Shown here piece after piece: positions 9,157 to 17,494 of a DNA stretch of 29,510 bases; position 1 is the stretch's first letter, and the number at the start of each line of letters is the position of its first letter. Source of the DNA: Bacteroidota bacterium (GTDB taxonomy: Bacteria > Bacteroidota > Bacteroidia > Chitinophagales > Chitinophagaceae); contig JANYAL010000098.1 in the NCBI GenBank assembly GCA_025361325.1, forward strand, positions 1 to 29,510, read 5' to 3'. Below the pieces are notes generated by a model. It did no database searches. It saw only the letters and a list, made by a program, of their open reading frames with translations, and was not told the DNA's origin. A program made the position numbers and the translations under genes.

Positions 9157-9915
9157 TTATACCACCAATGGTACACTGTGTATAGCCGAAGACATCTCCT
9201 TTAAGAGAGTAAGGTCCTTTTCAATGGCATTCCCTACAACGATCAAGTCTGCACCCGCCTTGCAGTTCAGATAAGCCTTTTCAGGATCCAGGATACCGCC
9301 GCCTATTACAAGCGGCACATCAATAACACTGGATACCCTGGATATCATCTCTTCGTTTATTGGTCTTTTTGCTCCACTGCCTGCATCCATATAAATAATC
9401 TTCATTCCCAGCATTTCGCCAGCCATTGCAGTACACATGGCTATTTCACTTTTATCCGCCGGAATGGGTGTGGCATTGGATATATAGGAAACTGTAGTAG
9501 GTGCTCCCCCATCAATGACCATATAGCCTGTAGAGATGATCTCCAGACCGCTTTGTCTGACAAAAGGTGCCGATACCACATGCTGACCGATCAGCAGATC
9601 AGCATTACGGCCGCTGATAAGTGAAAGATATAATAAAGCATCAGCATATTTACTCACTTGTGAAGGACTTCCTGGAAAAAGTATAACCGGAATAGTACAA
9701 TTGCTTTTTATAAGCTGCACACAATCATCCAGGTATGTGGAAATCACAAGGCTTCCCCCTACCAAAAAATAATCGACCCTGGCCTCGATAGCAAGTTCAA
9801 CAAGACGGATCATATCCTTTCCATTCACTTTATCGGGATCGACAAGCACAGCAAATGATCTTTTCCCCTGGCTTTTTCGTTCTTTCAATGAATGGTAAAT
9901 ACCTCCTTTGTTCAT
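9157..9915 (-). CDS. Geranylgeranylglyceryl phosphate synthase family prenyltransferase
   Basis: Members join a long polyprenyl diphosphate to sn-glycerol 1-phosphate by an ether bond, the first step of archaeal-type lipid synthesis; group II enzymes of this family also occur in Bacteroidota. The 252-residue TIM barrel shows AVLVDPDKV on the first strand, LVGGSLV, PVILFPGSPSQVS, STGYMVIDGG, YMDAGSGAKRPI, VIGGGILDPEKA and ADLIVVGNAIE, which are the phosphate- and prenyl-binding loops of the family. I choose the ATG at 9915 because it has a strong GGAAGGAG ribosome binding site and gives the usual length; a TTG at 9939 would sit inside a promoter-like ATTTTTG. It is transcribed alone, divergent from arfB. 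The product lipid in this organism is not known from sequence. Confidence 0.93.
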   Translation of the reverse strand: MNKGGIYHSLKERKSQGKRSFAVLVDPDKVNGKDMIRLVELAIEARVDYFLVGGSLVISTYLDDCVQLIKSNCTIPVILFPGSPSQVSKYADALLYLSLISGRNADLLIGQHVVSAPFVRQSGLEIISTGYMVIDGGAPTTVSYISNATPIPADKSEIAMCTAMAGEMLGMKIIYMDAGSGAKRPINEEMISRVSSVIDVPLVIGGGILDPEKAYLNCKAGADLIVVGNAIEKDLTLLKEMSSAIHSVPLVV

Positions 9916-10018
9916 CTCCTTCCGGTTGGTTAGATGCAAAAATGTATAATTATTCGTTCATGGCGAAATAATAGCATCAAATACAGTCAAATAGGCTCAA
10001 ATGGCTCTGTTTTATCAC

Positions 10019-10026
10019 TAATTTTG
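10019..10026 (+). promoter_or_regulatory. -7 promoter box TAATTTTG before arfB
   Basis: TAATTTTG is an exact TAnnTTTG match. Only five bases (GAAAG) separate it from the arfB ATG, and the family N-terminus leaves no room for a later start. Transcription would thus begin at or beside the start codon and the arfB-mbnP-mbnH mRNA would be leaderless or nearly so. Confidence 0.5.
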
Positions 10027-10031
10027 GAAAG

Positions 10032-10433
10032 ATGAAAGATATATCTCCAGAGATAAAATTCAAAACGGCACGTAGCGGTGGAAAAGGTGGCCAAAATGTA
10101 AACAAAGTGGAAACAATGGTGGAAGGATATTGGCCGGTGGATGTTTCCGTTTTATTAACACCCGAACAAAAATCACTTATCCGTGAAAAACTCGCCAACA
10201 GGATCAATTCAAACGGCTTATTATTGGTGAAAAGTCAGACTCAAAGAAGCCAGCTGGGCAATAAGGAAGAGGTCGTAAAAAAGATGAACAGGTTGGTGAA
10301 CCAGGCACTGGTAATAGCGAAAAAAAGGAAAAAGACCAGCATTCCTGCCCAGGCCAAAGAAATAAGGCTGGAACGCAAAAAGAAGACTTCAACCACCAAG
10401 GAAAACAGGAAGAAAATCAGCGGAAATGAATAA
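10032..10433 (+). CDS. arfB: Alternative ribosome-rescue peptidyl-tRNA hydrolase ArfB (YaeJ)
   Basis: ArfB releases peptides from ribosomes stalled at the 3' end of truncated mRNAs. The protein has 133 residues, close to the family size. The catalytic GGQ motif is at residues 19-21 within SGGKGGQNVNKVET, and the C-terminal third is a lysine/arginine-rich tail (AKKRKKTS, RLERKKKTSTTKENRKK) of the kind that enters the empty mRNA channel. This tail separates it from the full class I release factors. It is the first gene of a tight operon: mbnP starts at 10426, eight bases before this stop, in another frame. Nothing suggests a functional link between ribosome rescue and the copper/haem pair, so shared transcription may be coincidental. 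Confidence 0.93.
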   Translation: MKDISPEIKFKTARSGGKGGQNVNKVETMVEGYWPVDVSVLLTPEQKSLIREKLANRINSNGLLLVKSQTQRSQLGNKEEVVKKMNRLVNQALVIAKKRKKTSIPAQAKEIRLERKKKTSTTKENRKKISGNE

Positions 10434-11208
10434 ACGAAATTTACTTTCCAGTTATGCTCCCCGCAGCGTAATTGTGTTGACAACAATGGGTGCCTTCCTA
10501 TTCCTGAACTTCACTTCCCCTATGCAAAAAACAAGCAAGACAGGTATTGTATCGTTTACTTTTAACATTACCGTGAAAGGTGAAAGACTGGTATTAAACG
10601 ATTCCCAGTATACAAACATCTTTGGTGAAAAGTACCGGGTAAGTAAATTCAAATATTATATCAGCAGCCCAGGACTGATACATGGCAATGAAATAAAAAT
10701 AGAAAGGAATGGTTATCACCTGATAGATGCTGCAAGTCCTGCCTCACAACACGTTGTATTCAGGGTTCCGGCTGGTTCTTATGATAAACTATACTTCTTG
10801 CTGGGTGTTGACAGCGCCCGGAACTGCACCGGGGCACAATCAGGGGCCCTGGACCCTATGAATGACATGTTCTGGACCTGGAACAGCGGGTATGTTATGG
10901 CAAAACTGGAAGGTTTCTCCATTTCATCGGCTGCCATCAACCAGCGTATGGAATACCATATCGGAGGCTATAAAGGGAATAATAAAGTGATGCAAAAAAT
11001 TAATCTTGCGGCAACATCACCCATCAACATCATTGCAGGTAAAACGACCGAGGTCACAATCGAAACTGATATTGACAAATGGTGGCAGGTCAACCAACCT
11101 GTAACCATACAGGAATTACCAATCTGTACCTCACCTGGTGAACTGGCTAAAAAAATTGCAGTTAACTACAGTAATATGTTCTCCATACAGTCAAAACAAA
11201 TCAAATGA
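10426..11208 (+). CDS. MbnP-family exported copper-binding protein
   Basis: MbnP proteins are periplasmic copper proteins that work with an MbnH di-haem enzyme, which in the methanotroph pair oxidises a Trp of MbnP to kynurenine. This 260-residue protein has an N-terminal signal or anchor (about residues 13-31, basic then hydrophobic). The family core starts near residue 42 (VSFTFNITVKGE) and includes FGEKYRVSKFKYYISS, GVDSARN, the hallmark DPMNDMFWTWNSGYVMAKLEG segment split by W150 and W152, and YHIGGY with H178. W150/W152 are the candidates for the modified Trp. There are two Cys in the mature region (C134 and one in LPICTS), unlike the four-Cys proteobacterial branch. The ATG overlaps arfB by 8 bases and the stop overlaps mbnH by 4, so translation is coupled. 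The name rests on motif recognition. Confidence 0.85.
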   Translation: MNKRNLLSSYAPRSVIVLTTMGAFLFLNFTSPMQKTSKTGIVSFTFNITVKGERLVLNDSQYTNIFGEKYRVSKFKYYISSPGLIHGNEIKIERNGYHLIDAASPASQHVVFRVPAGSYDKLYFLLGVDSARNCTGAQSGALDPMNDMFWTWNSGYVMAKLEGFSISSAAINQRMEYHIGGYKGNNKVMQKINLAATSPINIIAGKTTEVTIETDIDKWWQVNQPVTIQELPICTSPGELAKKIAVNYSNMFSIQSKQIK

Positions 11209-12251
11209 GACCGGGATTTCTAATTCGCTACCTGATGTTTGTCACAAGCACTATGATGATGTTAGGAGCAGGGGAAAAACATTCCGGTATACCCATCACC
11301 CCCACCTGGATGCCATTCAGGATCCCGGCGGGATGGCCCAAACCACCTACAGATATCTTTGCAAAAAACAGGCTAAGCGAACAGGGTTTCGAACTGGGAA
11401 GAAAACTGTTCTACGACGGCAGGCTCAGCAAGGATGGGAACTTCCCCTGTGCCAGCTGCCACCAACAATTTGCAGCCTTTGCCAACATTGAACACGATTT
11501 CAGCCATGGGTTCAATAATACATTCACTAAACGCAATGCCCCAGCGTTGTTCAACATTGCCTGGATGACTGCATTGCACTGGGACGGTTCCATCAATCAT
11601 ATCGAAGTGCAGCCTTTGGCTCCCCTTACTGCCCCCAATGAAATGGCAGAGAACATAGACAGTGTGCTGGGCAAACTCCGGAAGGACAAGGATTACCACA
11701 ATATGTTCAAAGCTGCTTTTGGAACCACCGAGATCAACAGTCAGCGTATGCTAAAGGCCCTGGCCCAATTTGTGGGGAGTATTATTTCCAGCAACTCCAA
11801 ATATGACAAGGTTAAAAATGGCGAAGCAACCTTTACACCCAATGAACAGAATGGATATGATCTCTTCAGGGCAAAATGTGCGGGCTGTCATAAGGAACCA
11901 TTGTTCACCGATAACAGTTTCAGAAACAATGGCATGCCGCTGAATATTTATACAAATGATATAGGGAGGATGAAAATAACCGGCGACAAACAAGATTCTT
12001 TGAAATTCAAAGTACCCAGCCTTCGGAATATAGGCCTAACTTATCCCTATATGCATGATGGCCGTTTTACCACCCTCGGCCAGGTACTGGAACATTACTC
12101 CACAGGTATCCAGATCAACCAGCCCAATCTGGATTCCCTGCTCAGAAAAAGACAGCCTATGACCTCCCGGGAAAAAAGCAACCTGATCTACTTTCTGTAT
12201 ACCCTCACGGATACCTCGATGGTGAAGAACCCCCGTTTCGCTCCCCATTAA
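11205..12251 (+). CDS. MbnH-like di-haem cytochrome c peroxidase family protein
   Basis: The protein (348 residues) belongs to the MauG/bacterial cytochrome c peroxidase superfamily and is the expected partner of MbnP. An N-terminal signal peptide (about 1-25) would export it. Two covalent haem sites are present: CASCH at residues 82-86 and CAGCH at 225-229. Around them are typical family stretches: LSKDGNFPCASC, RNAPALFNIAW, LHWDGS, LFTDNSFRNNG, KVPSLRNIGLTYPYMHDGRF, the last providing Met/Tyr near the second haem. Its ATG overlaps the mbnP stop (ATGA), the strongest evidence that the two act together. A plain hydrogen-peroxide scavenging role is an alternative, but the fixed neighbour favours oxidative modification or metal handling of MbnP. 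It ends 8 bases from the convergent gene at 12260. Confidence 0.9.
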   Translation: MRPGFLIRYLMFVTSTMMMLGAGEKHSGIPITPTWMPFRIPAGWPKPPTDIFAKNRLSEQGFELGRKLFYDGRLSKDGNFPCASCHQQFAAFANIEHDFSHGFNNTFTKRNAPALFNIAWMTALHWDGSINHIEVQPLAPLTAPNEMAENIDSVLGKLRKDKDYHNMFKAAFGTTEINSQRMLKALAQFVGSIISSNSKYDKVKNGEATFTPNEQNGYDLFRAKCAGCHKEPLFTDNSFRNNGMPLNIYTNDIGRMKITGDKQDSLKFKVPSLRNIGLTYPYMHDGRFTTLGQVLEHYSTGIQINQPNLDSLLRKRQPMTSREKSNLIYFLYTLTDTSMVKNPRFAPH

Positions 12252-12259
12252 GTGTAACC

Positions 12260-12907
12260 CTATTGCTTTCTTTTACCTTTAAGCGTTTCGAGGATCTTCC
12301 GCTGGTTCTCAATTTCTTCCTGCTGGGATGACTGGTCCTTACTATTTTCCGCTATATCCTTTTCAATCTTCTTCTTCTTCTTTTCAAGCTCACTGGCTTC
12401 ATCTATAAGGCTGTTCATCTTCTTTTCATTCTTTTTTACCAGGTTCTCCTGCCCGGCGATCTGCTGTTCCAGGTCGTATACGCCTACCCCGTCCCACAGG
12501 TTATCCAGGTAGGTCTTTGCTTTGGCTATCAGGTCCGGATCGGAAGAAGCGGTAATGAATTTTTCATCTCCCTTTGATATCAGCATTGTTATGGCAGTGG
12601 TTTCTTTTTCCTTCCTGCTCTTCCTGTCTACTGAAAAGTACAGGTCGTATGCTGCACCTCCCAGTTCAGGCAACACTACGCCTTTATATACTATGAACCC
12701 CTTACTGCTTTTTCCCTTTACTCCCAGATTCATCATACGTTCCTCAATGGCACCAATGACCGTCTTGTCGGCATATCCGATCTCGTTCACCAGCCCTTCA
12801 CGGGCAGATTTCTGGTAATCTACTGTCACCATCTGTGTTTGTGCCATGGAGCAGCAATAAGCTGCAAGGCATAAGACCAAAGAACCGACCTTTATCATAC
12901 TGAACAT
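12260..12907 (-). CDS. Exported coiled-coil protein of unknown function
   Basis: I do not recognise a named family. From the ATG at 12907 the protein has 215 residues: a signal peptide (MFSMIKVGSLVLCLAAYCCSMAQ in total, of which the hydrophobic core is VGSLVLCLAA), a globular segment of about 115 residues with FIVYKGVVLPELGG and FSVDRKSRKEKETTAI, and a C-terminal highly charged region from about residue 140 (DLEQQIAGQENLVKKNEKK onward) that is predicted by eye to form one long alpha-helical coiled coil ending in KRKQ. The first ATG in this frame (12952) is upstream of an exact -7 box, so it is not transcribed from that promoter; the ATG at 12898 is also possible. The gene diverges from the flippase and converges on mbnH. 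The general fold suggests a periplasmic structural or scaffold role (inference). Confidence 0.75.
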   Translation of the reverse strand: MFSMIKVGSLVLCLAAYCCSMAQTQMVTVDYQKSAREGLVNEIGYADKTVIGAIEERMMNLGVKGKSSKGFIVYKGVVLPELGGAAYDLYFSVDRKSRKEKETTAITMLISKGDEKFITASSDPDLIAKAKTYLDNLWDGVGVYDLEQQIAGQENLVKKNEKKMNSLIDEASELEKKKKKIEKDIAENSKDQSSQQEEIENQRKILETLKGKRKQ

Positions 12908-12913
12908 TTTTTG

Positions 12914-12921
12914 CAAAGATA
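12914..12921 (-). promoter_or_regulatory. -7 promoter box TATCTTTG before the coiled-coil protein
   Basis: On the minus strand TATCTTTG is an exact TAnnTTTG match, followed by CAAAAA and the ATG at 12907. It places transcription start at or very near that codon and excludes the more upstream ATG at 12952. No TTG is found at the standard upstream spacing. Confidence 0.5.
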
Positions 12922-12952
12922 GCTTATGTACGTAAAGCAGGCACACCTTCAA

Positions 12953-12987
12953 TTTGATCCCAAATTGGATTTATAAAGGTAAATTTG
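12953..12987 (+). promoter_or_regulatory. Complete -33/-7 promoter for the flippase gene
   Basis: TTTG (12953-12956) is followed after 23 bases by TAAATTTG (12980-12987), matching both elements of the Bacteroidota housekeeping promoter (TTTG and TAnnTTTG). The start codon at 13007 lies 19 bases beyond the -7 box, leaving a short leader. This is the only promoter in the window where I see both elements. Confidence 0.6.
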
Positions 12988-13006
12988 GTTCAAAATCAAT
13001 TAGTAA

Positions 13007-14509
13007 TTGAGCGGGATCAAAAAATTAGCCGGACAAACAGCCTGGTATGGCGTAAGCTCCATTATTGCCAGGTTTTTGAATTACCTGCTTACCCCTTATC
13101 TTACCTTTAAGTTCAGCGATATCCAGTACGGAGAGATGTCGATCGTATATGCTTTCATTCCATTCATGAATGTGGTCTTTACCCATGGCATGGAAACGGC
13201 CTTTTTCCGTTTTTCAAGCAAGGCCGATAAAAAACTCGTGTATAATAACACCAGCATCTCGCTTATTGTTTCCACCCTTTTACTCGCAATGGTAATGGTG
13301 GCCTTTAAAGATCCCATAGCACGTTTACTGCGGATTGAACAGCATCCCGGGTATATAATGCTTGCGGCAGCAATCATTTCACTCGATGCGCTGTCCACGA
13401 TCCCCTTTTCTAAACTCAGGCACGACGGACGACCCAGGAAATTTGCAAGCACCAAATTACTGGGCGTATTCATTAATATCGGTTTGCTGTATTTTATTTT
13501 GAGTATTTGTCCCAGGATATTACAACATGATCCGCATCACTGGATCGGACAGTTCTTTAACCCCGATTGGGCTGTTGGCTATGTACTACTGGCAAACCTG
13601 GTACAATCGGCCATAACACTCCTGCTGCTGTACAGGGAGTTCTTTGGTTTTGAATGGAAATTCGATGCCATGCTATGGAAAAGGATGATGATCTACGGAT
13701 TGCCGCTCATCGTAGCGGGTTTTGCAGGAATGATCAATGAAACTTTCGACCGTATCATGCTCCAGTGGTGGGCTCCTGTAGCCACGGTGGATGCTGCAAA
13801 AGCCGAAGTGGGTATTTATTCGGCCTGCTATAAACTCTCCATCCTTATCACCCTGGCCGTACAGGCATTTAAAATGGGGGCAGAACCTTTCTTCTTCAAA
13901 AAAGCGGAGGAAGAGCATGCACCAAAAGCCTATGCCAGGATCATGAAATTCTTTGTGATCACCCTTACGCTCATGTTCCTGGTGGTGGCCCTGTACCTGG
14001 ATACCTGGAAATACTTTATCCGAAACCCCAAAATGTATGTAGGCCTTAAAGTAGTGCCCATTTTACTGTTGGCCAACATGTTCCTGGGCATTTATTATAA
14101 CCTGTCCATCTGGTATAAGCTCAGCCACAAGACCATGGCCGGAGCATGGATTACCCTGGCCGGGGCAACCATCACCCTGGCTATTAATTATTTCTGCATC
14201 CCCTACTTCAGTTATATGGCCTGTGCATGGGCCACATTTGCCTGCTATGGAACCATGATGGTGATCTCCTATGTATGGGGACAAAAGGAATACCCCGTTC
14301 CTTACGCCTGGAAAAAACTAACTGCCTACATGGTGATCGTCGTGTTATTGTATTTTCTCCACCAGGGCATTACTTCGCTGTGGAGTGGCCGTATGATCAG
14401 CCTTACAACAGCTACTTTACTGCTCCTGGGGTATACCTGGTTCATCGCAGGCGTGGAAAAGAAAGAGATACAGCGTATGCCCCTTATCGGTAAGTTTTTC
14501 AGGAAATAA
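13007..14509 (+). CDS. MOP-superfamily polysaccharide/lipid flippase
   Basis: This 500-residue integral membrane protein belongs to the polysaccharide biosynthesis (Wzx/MurJ-like, MOP) exporter group that flips lipid-linked sugars across the inner membrane. The N-terminus (GIKKLAGQTAWYGVSSIIAR) is the typical amphipathic start of this family in Bacteroidota, and the rest is a run of about 13-14 hydrophobic helices with a charged mid-loop. The only start upstream of this conserved N-terminus is TTG at 13007, so a non-ATG start is likely. A promoter with both elements lies at 12953-12987. There are no glycosyltransferase genes beside it, so it is not part of a visible polysaccharide locus and its substrate cannot be inferred. 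It ends 8 bases from the convergent gene at 14518. Confidence 0.88.
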   Translation: MSGIKKLAGQTAWYGVSSIIARFLNYLLTPYLTFKFSDIQYGEMSIVYAFIPFMNVVFTHGMETAFFRFSSKADKKLVYNNTSISLIVSTLLLAMVMVAFKDPIARLLRIEQHPGYIMLAAAIISLDALSTIPFSKLRHDGRPRKFASTKLLGVFINIGLLYFILSICPRILQHDPHHWIGQFFNPDWAVGYVLLANLVQSAITLLLLYREFFGFEWKFDAMLWKRMMIYGLPLIVAGFAGMINETFDRIMLQWWAPVATVDAAKAEVGIYSACYKLSILITLAVQAFKMGAEPFFFKKAEEEHAPKAYARIMKFFVITLTLMFLVVALYLDTWKYFIRNPKMYVGLKVVPILLLANMFLGIYYNLSIWYKLSHKTMAGAWITLAGATITLAINYFCIPYFSYMACAWATFACYGTMMVISYVWGQKEYPVPYAWKKLTAYMVIVVLLYFLHQGITSLWSGRMISLTTATLLLLGYTWFIAGVEKKEIQRMPLIGKFFRK

Positions 14510-14517
14510 ACTACCGG

Positions 14518-16908
14518 TCAGTCTTCATTTTTTGATGTTTTAATAAAGGCAGCGCGCCTGGGAGCCGGCATCGAAGACTGTATACCTTTGACACCTTTCC
14601 AGATCACTTCATTCAATTGCATATCGGGCACCCGGTCCTCTTTGGTGAAATCGAACTGCGATGAAAGTTTAGACAATTCATTCCAGGCCATGTTCTTTTC
14701 TGTGAGATCGGTCTCAGCCGGAACTGAGGCAAACGGCCTCAGATCAGGGGTGGTAGTAAAACATCTCCATAAGGGAACTGCCCCTGCATCATACTGGCTC
14801 ATGGGGGGGATACCCAGGATCAGTTCCATGGTACGCAGGATGCCGCTGGTGGTATAGGGGGTATGGTCTACAAAATTCCTTTTTACAAATGGCCCGGCAA
14901 TATAAGCAGGACTGCGATGTGCATCCACATGATCGGGACCATTCTGCGCGTCGTCCTCCACTATGAAGACCACACTTTCTTTCCAGACCGGACTCTGGCT
15001 CAGCAGCTCAACGAACATACCCACAGAAAGATCGTTATCAGCCACATGGGCAAAAGGAGTAGGCCTGTTCTTTGCCATACCTTCAGTATGGTCGTTGATG
15101 AGCCTGAGCGAATTAAAACGGGGCAGGGCATTATTGGCGACCAGGGAGTCGAATTCCTTTTTCCACTGGCCCACCCTTACCGTATCCCTTACCTTTTGGT
15201 CCCAGCTCGTGTAATACGGGCAAAAATGTCCTTCCAGTACAGGCAGATTTGGCTTGTAATCGTCGGCAAATTCACCATATGTGCGATAACTGACCCCTGC
15301 TCTTTTGCAATCATCCCAGAAGAACCCACCCTTATTATTGGCAATCTTCCGGGTTCCTTCTGCATCATAGGTTCCGCCACGACCTCCATAACTGGTCACC
15401 CAGTTCTTCTCCAGGTAATCATTGGAATGGGCACCCATGCTCCAGTTATGCCCGTCGGCACTGACCTCACCATCCACATAAAAATTATCAAGCAATACAA
15501 AATCCGAAGCCAGCTTATGTTGGTTAGGCGTTACTTTCTTGCCGAAAAGTACCAGGCTGGTATCCCCGTTCCCGGCAGCAAGGTCTCCCAGCACCTGGTC
15601 GTAGGTGCGGTTTTCCTTTACAATATAAAATACATATTTGATGCGCGAAGGGCTGCCTACCTTTTTGGGGATAGGGTTACCCTCCTCTCCTTCAGACAGC
15701 TTTTCTTTTTCCTTAGTGTATGGCGTATTCTTGTACACCTGCTGCGAATACACACCCAGTTGTTTTTCGGTGGGCATGTCAATGATGCTCAGGGTACCCT
15801 TCATTAGGCTCCCGATATATTGTGTACCGCCATCGTCATCAGCAGCATGCTTCACCCGGCGCTTCACCGGGTTGGGCCCCAGGGGATTGGCAAAAGACGA
15901 AAAACCCTTACCATTGGTGACAAAGATCTTCTTTCCAATCACTTTTACACAGGTAGGGTACCAGCCAACCGGTATAAATCCTTTCGATTCGCTGAAACCG
16001 GGCTTACTGACATCGAATACAGCCAGGCAATCATTGTCGGCATTGGCAATGAATAATCTTTTTTCATCAGGGCTCAACGCAACGCCGTTTGTTGTGGAAC
16101 CGGGAGGGGCATCCGGGTATAGCGACGCTACCAGTGTTTCTACTACTCGCCTTTCCTTTACATTGATCACACTCACAGAATTATCCTCGGCATTGGCAAC
16201 AAAGAGATAATCGCCTTTGGCATTGCGGCAGATCTCATTGGGATGATCGCCAACAGGAATGGATGTGATGATCTTCTTTTTCTCTGTATCGAAAACGATT
16301 AGTTTATTGCATCCCCAGCAACTGATGTAAAGTTCTTTTTTATCGGCAGACAATAAACAGGTGTATGCTTCTGCTTCCAGTTTTATCTGTAGCGTAACCG
16401 TTTTACGGCTCAGGTCTACCAGGTACAGTGAATTATCATCCTTGGTAACCACATACAGGATATTACGGGTATCATCGATCTCAATACCAGCGGGAGAGAT
16501 CTTATTGGGCCATTTCTTTCCCAGCTTTATGCTGTCTTTCAGCTTAAGCTTGTTATCCACGATGGCATACTGCAGGATCCAGTTATCATTGCCCCCGCTG
16601 GCATACAGGTATTTTTCATCTGCACTGAATTTCAATCCCAGCCAGCTCCTGCCGATCCCGATATTATCCAGCACTTTCTCCGCTTTTATATCTATGAGTT
16701 GCAGGCTTTGCTTACCCTGTCCGTTGTTGGTAACGGCCATAAAATTCTTTGAATGGCTCACTGCCATATTCAGGGGAAGGTCCCCGAGAGGAAGGCTTCT
16801 GCCTGCCGGGGTTAGAGACCAGCCATTGGGGAGTGTAACCGGTTGTTGGGCAACTATAGCCCCGGCAAGGAAAAGAAAGGCGAGTAATGAAAAGATTCGT
16901 ATATGCAT
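14518..16908 (-). CDS. Exported YncE-type beta-propeller / phosphoesterase fusion
   Basis: The 796-residue protein has a signal peptide (MHIRIFSLLAFLFLAGAIVA, cleaved near AQQ) and two parts. Residues about 30-400 form a seven-bladed YVTN/YncE-like propeller, with repeated blades such as KFSADEKYLYASGG, LLSADKKELYISCWG and ALSPDEKRLFIANADN. Residues about 420-780 are an alkaline-phosphatase-superfamily phosphoesterase (PF04185 type), with YIVKENRTYDQVLG, SADGHNWS and the metal-binding EDDAQNGPDHVDAHRSP. The propeller probably positions a substrate or partner for the esterase in the periplasm or at the surface. Fusions of this layout are common in Bacteroidota; the natural substrate (phospholipid, phosphodiester or phosphomonoester) is unknown. 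The gene stands alone, with a 218-base divergent promoter region shared with the gene at 17127. Confidence 0.9.
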   Translation of the reverse strand: MHIRIFSLLAFLFLAGAIVAQQPVTLPNGWSLTPAGRSLPLGDLPLNMAVSHSKNFMAVTNNGQGKQSLQLIDIKAEKVLDNIGIGRSWLGLKFSADEKYLYASGGNDNWILQYAIVDNKLKLKDSIKLGKKWPNKISPAGIEIDDTRNILYVVTKDDNSLYLVDLSRKTVTLQIKLEAEAYTCLLSADKKELYISCWGCNKLIVFDTEKKKIITSIPVGDHPNEICRNAKGDYLFVANAEDNSVSVINVKERRVVETLVASLYPDAPPGSTTNGVALSPDEKRLFIANADNDCLAVFDVSKPGFSESKGFIPVGWYPTCVKVIGKKIFVTNGKGFSSFANPLGPNPVKRRVKHAADDDGGTQYIGSLMKGTLSIIDMPTEKQLGVYSQQVYKNTPYTKEKEKLSEGEEGNPIPKKVGSPSRIKYVFYIVKENRTYDQVLGDLAAGNGDTSLVLFGKKVTPNQHKLASDFVLLDNFYVDGEVSADGHNWSMGAHSNDYLEKNWVTSYGGRGGTYDAEGTRKIANNKGGFFWDDCKRAGVSYRTYGEFADDYKPNLPVLEGHFCPYYTSWDQKVRDTVRVGQWKKEFDSLVANNALPRFNSLRLINDHTEGMAKNRPTPFAHVADNDLSVGMFVELLSQSPVWKESVVFIVEDDAQNGPDHVDAHRSPAYIAGPFVKRNFVDHTPYTTSGILRTMELILGIPPMSQYDAGAVPLWRCFTTTPDLRPFASVPAETDLTEKNMAWNELSKLSSQFDFTKEDRVPDMQLNEVIWKGVKGIQSSMPAPRRAAFIKTSKNED

Positions 16909-17126
16909 ATGCTGAAATTGAATAGGTGAAGTTATTAAAAGCTTTCAGTAAAATATCCTGCAGGTGCTGTTTTAAGCATTATTATAATATTAACATCCCG
17001 ACGTAGCCAAAAATAGACGCCTTTAAGTTCATTGTATACCCTTTATTTGTAACCCGTTAACAGTTTTTTTACTTATTTTACGGATGATATTCAGATCATA
17101 ATATTATCTTTAAAAAAAATTAAAAC

Positions 17127-17483
17127 ATGAAAAAACTACTTTTATCAGGTATTGTTATGCTTTTTGCGTTCTGCAGTTTTGCACAACCTTCCGTTACTAA
17201 TTCCGTTACAACCACTTCAACCAAGGTTAAACAGGTGCAGAACCCTGCTGCCTGGGCTTGTCCCAAGTGTTTCAACATCACCAAGGATGGTGGCAAATGT
17301 GCCAACTGCCAGGCTGATAAAGTACAGCTGGGCACCTATTATTGCAAGGCATGCATGAAGAGCACCGGTGACAAAGCCGGCAAATGCCCTACCTGCAATG
17401 CGGCCACTGTACAGATGACCCGTAAATACTGTGCATCACAGAGAGTAGGCTCCTTGAAGACAAAGAGTGATTCAAAAATGTAG
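17127..17483 (+). CDS. Small exported protein with duplicated double-CxxC zinc-ribbon-like unit
   Basis: This 118-residue protein has a clear signal peptide (MKKLLLSGIVMLFAFCSFAQ). The mature part holds two consecutive, similar units: WACPKC-x9-CANC-xxxxVQ and YYCKAC-x10-CPTC-xxxxVQ. Each has the spacing of a zinc ribbon or rubredoxin-like knuckle, so each could bind one Zn or Fe ion. A ninth mature-region Cys (KYCASQ) follows near the C-terminus. Exported CxxC ribbons are unusual because such motifs are usually cytoplasmic; metal sensing, metal storage or disulfide formation are all possible, and I cannot decide between them. A near-match -7 box (TATCTTTA) lies 15 bases before the ATG, and a strong bidirectional terminator follows 11 bases after the stop. 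No close family name is recognised. Confidence 0.82.
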   Translation: MKKLLLSGIVMLFAFCSFAQPSVTNSVTTTSTKVKQVQNPAAWACPKCFNITKDGGKCANCQADKVQLGTYYCKACMKSTGDKAGKCPTCNAATVQMTRKYCASQRVGSLKTKSDSKM

Positions 17484-17494
17484 CATGATCCTTT

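Noticed and set aside
14863..15807. Long open frame on the plus strand opposite the propeller/phosphoesterase gene
   Set aside because: It is fully antisense to a gene with clear domains, has no recognisable family features and reflects codon bias of the real gene.
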